A stretch of 64,000 nucleotides of DNA from Hyalella azteca (taxonomy: Eukaryota; Arthropoda; Malacostraca; Amphipoda; Hyalellidae). The stretch lies in assembly GCF_000764305.2 (NCBI RefSeq), contig NW_025940792.1, positions 248,001 through 312,000 of the forward strand, given 5' to 3'. Made by a program: the position numbers and the translations under genes. Positions within the stretch are counted from its first letter, which is position 1. Every line of letters starts with the position of its first letter. The notes beneath the pieces are model-generated. The model saw only the letters and a list, made by a program, of their open reading frames with translations, did not search any database and had not been told where the DNA came from. Positions 57,921 to 64,000 of this stretch are shown here, in pieces.

Positions 57921-59885
57921 TATAGCGCACTCTTGACCTCTGCCACCATAATCGCGAAACTCGGCATTTGTGTTTATAGGGTAAAAAATACTTATCTCTC
58001 AAAGAAGGTTAAGGTTGAACGCCAAGTAATTGGTTTCTGAATGCAATAATTACAATCATATTCGAATTAACGCTGGAATTTTATTATAGTTTGGGGTGCG
58101 AAATTCCAATATCACACGGCATTGTAACTTGAATTTTCGATTCTTAGGTTTTGAGAAGTAAGTATACCAAATATTTATTTATAATATCATTTTAATAACT
58201 ATATATTAATTATATATTGCATTATTGAAAATATGTCTGTACCCAAACCAGGGTGTAAGTTTTCACTTCTTAAATTTATAATACTATGTTCGCGTTACGA
58301 ATAAAAACCGTTACTCGTGCACTCCAATTAATGCACCAAAAATTTAAGTAACATTTAGAGTAAAATTAAGTCTATTAGAACAATTGGGATGATTTACATA
58401 AAGTTCACAGGACTAAGACTTACGCTAAAAAGAAACAATGGCGTCAACATGACAGAGATTTTATCTTCATTCTCTAATTCTTAATCGAAGACTGCTTGAC
58501 GCATAATATTTAAAAGACCCCACACAATAAAAAAAAACACTATTTTTCTGGTATTCTTGTACAACACAAGCATCGCAACGCACAAGCCATATTTTAATTG
58601 TAGCGAATATTCTGGCTTGGTTAAACCGGTATTGTTCGAGTGAGAGTCTCACTCTGCCTTACACAGGTGGATTACTACAGATATTTGCTTAGCTGACAAC
58701 CGCTTCAAAGCAGAACACTTGCTTCTCTGAACCAAGCGAGCATCTTTATAAGATACTTGATCCAATACCATATCATCTTCCATATTTTCTTTGTATTTAA
58801 AGCTGGTAACTTGCTAGGTAAAACTAGAATATTTGGAATACTTTCAAATGTGCTGCTATTTCCATGCACGTGACAGTTAGAGATGATTTCTAAAGTATAG
58901 TTATATAGTCACCCAAAGCAGACGCAATCAGGTCATTTGCTTCTTCTGAAACGCGTTTCCATAAAACTGCATGGTTCATGACTACCATATTTCAGTAGAA
59001 TATTGTGAGATAAGTCATGAAGCTGTCGTGTAAATAACGTAAGGTTCAGACCACTAAAGTTCAGAACTACAAATCCGACAAAGTTCAAAATAGTTGAAGT
59101 TCAAATCAAGTCAGTCCTACTAAATGCCTGCTCTGAAAGTCTCAAGTCTGAAAATTCAAGAGTAGCTCAATATGAATGGTGTTCAGGTATGAAGGCACCT
59201 TTATTTGTTGCTAAACATGGCCATGGCTCTGAATGCCCTTTTTTAGAAACGAGCCGAGCTAATTTTTAATGCATATCGTCAGAGATCAGAGCAATTTTAT
59301 TCGTGCAATCATCATTTGAGAGGAAAAAGCTGGAGCATGAACTGTACCTCGACCGCGGCGTAAATCTGAACCTTACTGGGTGGTCGCGCCCGCAGCATCT
59401 ACTTATAAATTATCAGTGGATTATCGTCGGCCACTCATAAAACACCCTAAACTGGATACACTCAATATAAGGGTAAAGTAGCACCGCTCCTATGGCTCGC
59501 TTCATGAACAGTACGAAGCTCGGTCTTGTAAGGCATAGAAGCGTCTCAGTTGAGAACTTAATTGCGCATAAAAGGTAAAGCGGACAACATTTGCCTCAGT
59601 TTAATAATACAATTTCAAAACATAGCCTCGACATGAGATGAAGCTCGTCCGAGTACATGAGTTGGTCTCTATTATACTGGGGCGACGGCCGTTGCACATA
59701 AGGTCAAGTCTCTAATTTACGCGCGGTGCGATATCGTCCAGCGATCGCAACGACTGCTCTCAAATATGAGCTTTACAATCGGGAGCTGTTCGCTCTTTAA
59801 AAACTACGGCAGAATCTGAATGAGAGACTTGGCTGGAAAAACAATGACAGCTCGTCGAATGATCTGAATGAGGAGCCTTGGTATT
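57921..59885. other. Spacer of 2 kb, no gene recognised
   Basis: A loosely repetitive 'aaagttcagaactac' block lies at 59040-59110. Composition is mildly more GC-rich from 59300 to 59900. No coding evidence. Confidence 0.45.
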
Positions 59886-59932
59886 ATTGGCCTGAGAGGC
59901 CAAGAATATTGGCCTGAGCGGCCAATATTAAG
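59886..59932. repeat. Tandem small hairpins
   Basis: attggcctgagaggccaa and attggcctgagcggccaat lie side by side. Each folds on itself (ttggcc with ggccaa). Confidence 0.8.
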
Positions 59933-60613
59933 CAACGATTTGTCTTTTGCTCGAGCGTCCGCAACAAAATGTTAACAACATCACATGCGTATTTAACTTG
60001 GTCCTGTATATCATTGACATGGAATCATCACAAATACCAATATCTGAAAATTGCACATGAACTTTAAATTCCAGTCAATCATTATTCAAGAACTAGTTTA
60101 CATGGAATAGAAATTTTCATGTTAAAGTCAACGATCGAAGTATACCCACAAATTAGACAACAACTCGCATTGCTAGGCATTACTTTGTCGGCTCCTATTC
60201 TAAATCATGTTTGCATCCAAAGTACGTAGAAAATTTCCTTTGAAAGTACGATGAATTTTTCATTAAATATCCTATTTTACGTGATCACAACATCAGAATG
60301 AGCAGAAAAATGTAATATTACATAAATGAATCACATTATATTTTTATTGACGGGTATAAATCGTACAATATATTTGGAATCAACTTTTCATTTATCGATC
60401 ACTCATTCTTTAACCAAATAAAAACCAAATTAATAAATAAGATCCGATGAATTAAAACATTAAAACAATCGAAGAGACAATTTAGTGCTATTTTCATAGC
60501 CCGCCTCACATCAAGGCACTTGGATTTGCCCAGTTTTTGGAGAAGCTCACTTGAAGCATATATTTTTTCGGCAAAATTGGTGTTGCTTTGGTATATATGG
60601 AATCAATAAAAAT
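59933..60613. other. AT-rich spacer, no gene seen
   Basis: No supported feature. Confidence 0.5.
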
Positions 60614-60846
60614 TACAGTGGGGGCAAAAAGTATCCGACACAAAGGAAAAACTTTAATTAAAGCCTATTCAATAAAATGACATAAACAAACACTATCCTA
60701 GTGTAATTTGCATGGTAAATAAAAATATCGTATCAAAACAAACAATATCATTAAATGTTGACTTGTTACTTGCAATTTTGCAGAAGTTAAGGTTTCCTTT
60801 CCACAAAGTATTTCCTTTGTGTCAGATACTTTTTGCACCCTCTGTA
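60614..60846 (+). mobile_element. Tc1/mariner-like MITE (about 233 bp)
   Basis: TA at both ends (60614-60615 and 60845-60846). The left end reads TACAGTGGGGGCAAAAAGTA and the right end TACTTTTTGCACCCTCTGTA. The terminal inverted repeats extend to about 42 bp (through gacacaaaggaaa and acttt) with four mismatches. The CAGTGGGGGCAAAAAGTAT-type terminus and TA target are typical of Tc1/mariner elements. The ~150 bp interior has no transposase; the 63-codon plus frame inside is meaningless. Non-autonomous. Confidence 0.9.
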
Positions 60847-61604
60847 ATTGCATTTACTTACAATTTTTATTTTACCTCTGACTTAATACTCACCTTACCT
60901 TAATATGTTATTGGTAAACCAGCGCTTTGTCGCACTACTTATATCATTCTAATTAACGAGAGACGATGCCTCACGTTAATGAGACCGCAATGAGGAAAGC
61001 CCAAACTTAACTCGCTCTCATTACCTCGCACCTTCATTAAAAAGCGTGATCAATTTAACCATAACTTGCCCGAATTAGCTATAACTTGCTTAAATTACGT
61101 TGCGAAACGTGTCGTCAGGCGTACAGGTCAGAGCAAGTTACCTCGGCGACAATATTTTTATTATCAATATATTAGCCATGTGTCATTAAGAGGTCATTAT
61201 TTAGGTTAGTTTATTAATTTATTATTTATTAATTAATAAGTTAATAATATATTGAATATTAAACTATTCCACTTACATTTTTCATAGGAAAAGCCACGCT
61301 AAATATTGGGAAATATAAAAATTAAAATCCGAAGCTTACAATCATCATAAAGAATCGAAACATTGTAAACATTCTCCTAAAAAGGTATTAATATTAAAAT
61401 ATAATATATCAGTCAACGGATAGTCATTAAAAGCTTTATTCTGAAAGAATTTTACGCAAAAATAAAGATTCCAGCCTTTTAATTGTTCCGAAAATTAAAT
61501 CTAAAGCATCAGCAATAAGAATGCCTCGTGAAACAAAAGGTAAGAAACGAATTAATGTACAGTTTTTCTTGCTAAGTAGGCAACCGGGAGCAGATAAGGA
61601 AAAA
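60847..61604. other. AT-rich spacer, no gene seen
   Basis: TTATTAAT-type low complexity at 61200-61262. Nothing else is supported. Confidence 0.5.
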
Positions 61605-61773
61605 ACAATCGCAACTCATTAGTGCTGTCAGCGGTCGAAATCACAGCATATATCGCAACTCATTAGTGCTGTCAGCGGTCGAAATCACAGCATATATCGC
61701 ATCTCATTAGCGCTGTCAGCGGTCGAAATCACAGCATATATCGCATCTCATTAGCGCTGTCAGCGGTCGAAAT
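61605..61773. repeat. Minisatellite, 44 bp unit, about 4 copies, ends at N
   Basis: 'atcgcaactcattagtgctg' plus 'tcagcggtcgaaatcacagc' and 'atat', spacing 44 bp (atatcgc at 61649 and 61693). The first pair reads gcaactcattagtg, the last pair gcatctcattagcg. Confidence 0.95.
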
Positions 61774-61774
61774 N
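61774..61774. other. Ambiguous base N between two arrays
   Basis: A single N falls exactly at the change from the 44 bp array to the 49 bp array. It is likely an unresolved base or a join between repeat contigs. Confidence 0.9.
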
Positions 61775-61968
61775 ACAGACATGAGCTATGTAGCTATGTT
61801 GATCTAACAGAGCTATGCAGCATGCAGACATGAGCTATGTAGCTATGTTGATCTAACAGAGCTATGCAGCTACAAACATGAGCTATGTAGCTATGTTGAT
61901 CTAACAGAGCTATGCAGCATACAGACATGAGCTATGTAGCTATGTTGATCTAATCGAGCTATGGAACA
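61775..61968. repeat. Minisatellite, 49 bp unit, about 4 copies
   Basis: 'acatgagctatgtagctatg' plus 'ttgatctaacagagctatgc' and 'agcatgcag', starting at 61779, 61828, 61876 and 61925. AGCTATG is itself a sub-repeat within the unit. Confidence 0.95.
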
Positions 61969-62581
61969 TTACTCCATGGGCAAGAAATTTATCGCAGTCA
62001 TTCATAGTTATACGACAAACAAACGTTCACGAGTATCTCCATACGTACACTTGTTTGAAACATGCAACGAATGAATGAATTCAAGTGTGTGCACTCAAAG
62101 AAATGAATGAGACTTGTCCCAAATAGCAGTGCATTTTATGTAGGTCATCCTGACTCAGTTTTGCTAAATAAAAGAGCGTATTATTGTTACGTCCGCTTCC
62201 TTCGGACATCAAAGCAGAAGCGATATTATTTGCATGGGCCATTCAAAGCGCCCGCAATCATATGGCATCATCGAGCTGCCTTAATTATAAGAGGCTTCTA
62301 AAGGAGCCATAATCGGATAATAAATAAAGCCATTAAGATGCAATATAATGCAAAAACGGGGTTTGGATATACCCGAGCAGCTCAGTTGTATGTGTAGGCA
62401 CGTACGTCTGGCAGCCATCTTTCAATTCTCTAATTGGTTTTCTTTATATAAGGGCAAGAAGAGATCAGAAAGTGTTAGCTGCAGAGGAGTCTTGATGCAT
62501 GAGCTACAAGCGTTTCAGTCTACATCGCCTCTAATTAAAAAGTTTAATTTTGTTGTGCTGCTTGCGTGTTTACATGTATAA
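61969..62581. other. Spacer with weak copy of the dispersed repeat
   Basis: 'gggcaagaaatttatcgcag' (61979) resembles the core of the 21334 and 44071 copies. 62090-62210 resembles 415-530. Two plus frames (62107-62301 and 62348-62581) show no motif. Confidence 0.35.
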
Positions 62582-62858
62582 CCAGACCGGTTACGGGTGG
62601 TACGGAGAACCAGGCTAGTTACGGGTGGTACTAAGAACCAGACCAGTTACGGTGGTACTGAGAACCAGACCAGTTACGGGTGGTACTGAGAACCAGACCA
62701 GTTACGGGTGGTACGGAGAACCAGACCAGTTACGGGTGGTACGGAGAACCAGAACAGTTACGGGTGGTACAGAGAACCAGACCAGTTACGGGTGGTACAG
62801 AGAACCAGACCAGTTACGGGTAGTACGGAGAACCAGACCAGTTACGGGTACGGTTCTG
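62582..62858. repeat. Minisatellite, 28 bp unit, about 10 copies
   Basis: 'gagaaccagaccagttacgg' plus 'gtggtact', spacing 28 bp (62660 and 62688). Two copies differ in length near 62650 (one G missing). The plus frames read RTRPVTGGTENQTSYGWYGE-type repeats because three units equal 28 codons. Confidence 0.95.
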
Positions 62859-64000
62859 ACCTAAAAGGCTATCAAAAATTGCCTTGCAGAATAGCAGGCT
62901 AAAGATTATATCCATGCAGGAAAATTAGCTACGTAATTATATGTTCAAACATCGTGATTTGCAAGCTTTATTCCTTCACATTATTTCAGTCGAAAATATG
63001 TCAAGGTTAAGAACTCGTACTCATTATTAAGAAGCTTGTGAAATTATTTCATAGCTTGTACAAATAGCCTGCGTTAAAATAGAGATTCATGTTGAGAAAA
63101 ATTGTATGAATGTTGGACTTAAGAAAAATTGTTACATCTGCGTATTCAACACAGATCATTAATATACAGCCCAGATATTGATCGCATTAATTGCTTTCTA
63201 ATTCATATTATATATAAGATACCAACAGGCTCAACGTGCGATTAAGTGTGCACCTCTGCTTGCGAGCATCAAAATAACATCAAGGCCAAGCCGGCCTTCG
63301 TTAGAAACTATTGATATTATAAACAGAACTGAAGCACTTGTTTCTAGCGCGATCGAATCACTTTCGTAGTTATTATGTTTTAATCGAACCCTGCAAACTG
63401 TTTTTCTGATTAAACGCTCATTAGTAAATGATTTTCTCTAATGAGCGGTAAGTGGCGGCTGAAGTGCAGTATCGGCTGAGTGGCCACTAATGTGTTATTG
63501 ACGGCAAACGAATTTACTTTCACTTTTAGAGGAATGTGTCAATTAACGAACAGAGCATCATGTGAAAAATTTTTGACAATTGTTGATTGATAATTTTCCA
63601 ATAAAGTTATAATTGTTTATAGCTGTTCAGAGGAGAGATTGGCAGGCATAACTTATCCTTATCTAACCCTTATGGCACCCATGCAATACAGAATATGCTC
63701 TTAGGAGGAAATAACTGTGTCGTATTGCGCAAATAATGACATTTTCTTATCCAAATTGGGTTAGGATTTCCCACACAGCAAAAAAATGCATCGCTATTTT
63801 GACAAAGCCTCACTCATTTTTCGAGCGATAGATTCCCAAAATTTGAAGAAAATAATATAAGTTTTACGGAGACCAGCGTTTACAACAACGGAAACGTGCA
63901 ATAAATTTTCAGGTAACGTGTCCATTATGAGGGTATACAGGCTCGAGATATCGAGTGCGCGTTAGCTATTCGGATGCTAATTTCAGACGCCTTGTAAAAT
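62859..64000. other. Spacer to window end, with a weak dispersed-repeat copy
   Basis: 'aaaaaaatgcatcgctattt' followed by 'tgacaaagcctcac' (63780-63815) matches the core of the 76 bp array unit (catcgctattcagacaaagtctc), so a decayed single copy of that family lies here. No coding evidence. Confidence 0.5.

Noticed and set aside
5461..62858. CRISPR arrays, suggested by regular repeats
   Set aside because: All arrays are head-to-tail repeats without unique spacers of constant length, and there are no cas genes.

Overview
The window looks like nuclear DNA of an animal, most likely an arthropod and possibly a crustacean. That is inference: no protein was recognised that could place it. The sequence is AT-rich, has no long non-repetitive open reading frame, no bacterial operon structure and no rRNA. 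It carries miniature inverted-repeat transposons, a tRNA-like SINE-type promoter and a very high density of minisatellites. The longest stop-free frames all fall inside tandem arrays and are by-products of the repeat unit. I found no gene I would annotate as coding. Two short splice-site-bounded open segments (49120-49240 and 55599-55680) are listed only as weak exon candidates.

Layout. 0-10 kb: AT-rich spacer, a degenerate ~60 bp array (0.7-0.96 kb), a dispersed GAC-rich element (4.3 kb), a 26 bp minisatellite (5.46-6.06 kb), a hAT-like MITE (6.9 kb) and a 41 bp array (7.9 kb). 10-20 kb: a hairpin (11.2 kb) and arrays of 66 bp (12.0), 18 bp (13.0-13.4), 26 bp (14.85-15.2), 20 bp (15.5), GAATA (17.3), a 62 bp polypyrimidine array (18.1-18.8) and a 27 bp array (18.95-19.2). 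20-30 kb: a 46 bp array, a long hairpin (21.85), the second GAC-rich element beside its own apparent empty site (22.8-23.15), a tRNA-like element (24.4), and arrays of 14, 31, 25, 16 and ~30 bp. 30-40 kb: an 18/36 bp array that is the reverse complement of the 13 kb one, a 17 bp array, a ~945 bp array of 43 bp units with 129 bp higher-order structure, a second copy of the hAT-like MITE (36.84), and arrays of 14 and 36 bp. 40-50 kb: a 28 bp array, a purine tract, a 62 bp repeat carrying TGACGTCA, and a 76 bp array (44.07-44.74). 50-64 kb: an assembly fault at 50.12-50.64 kb, G-rich arrays, a Tc1/mariner-like MITE (60.6 kb), and arrays of 25, ~38, ~84, 39, 44, 49 and 28 bp.

The firmest observation is technical. 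Positions 50124-50161 are the Nextera mate-pair circularisation junction (two 19-nt mosaic ends in inverted orientation). The sequence just after it (50162-50610) is base-for-base the same as 42218-42666 wherever I compared it, and it ends at an N. The window therefore contains a library-derived chimera and a false duplication, and the order of sequence around 50.1-50.7 kb should not be trusted.

I see no new gene system. The biologically interesting parts are the density and internal organisation of the minisatellites, the sharing of one 18 bp repeat family by two opposite-strand arrays 17 kb apart, several MITEs, and a few long, nearly perfect hairpins.
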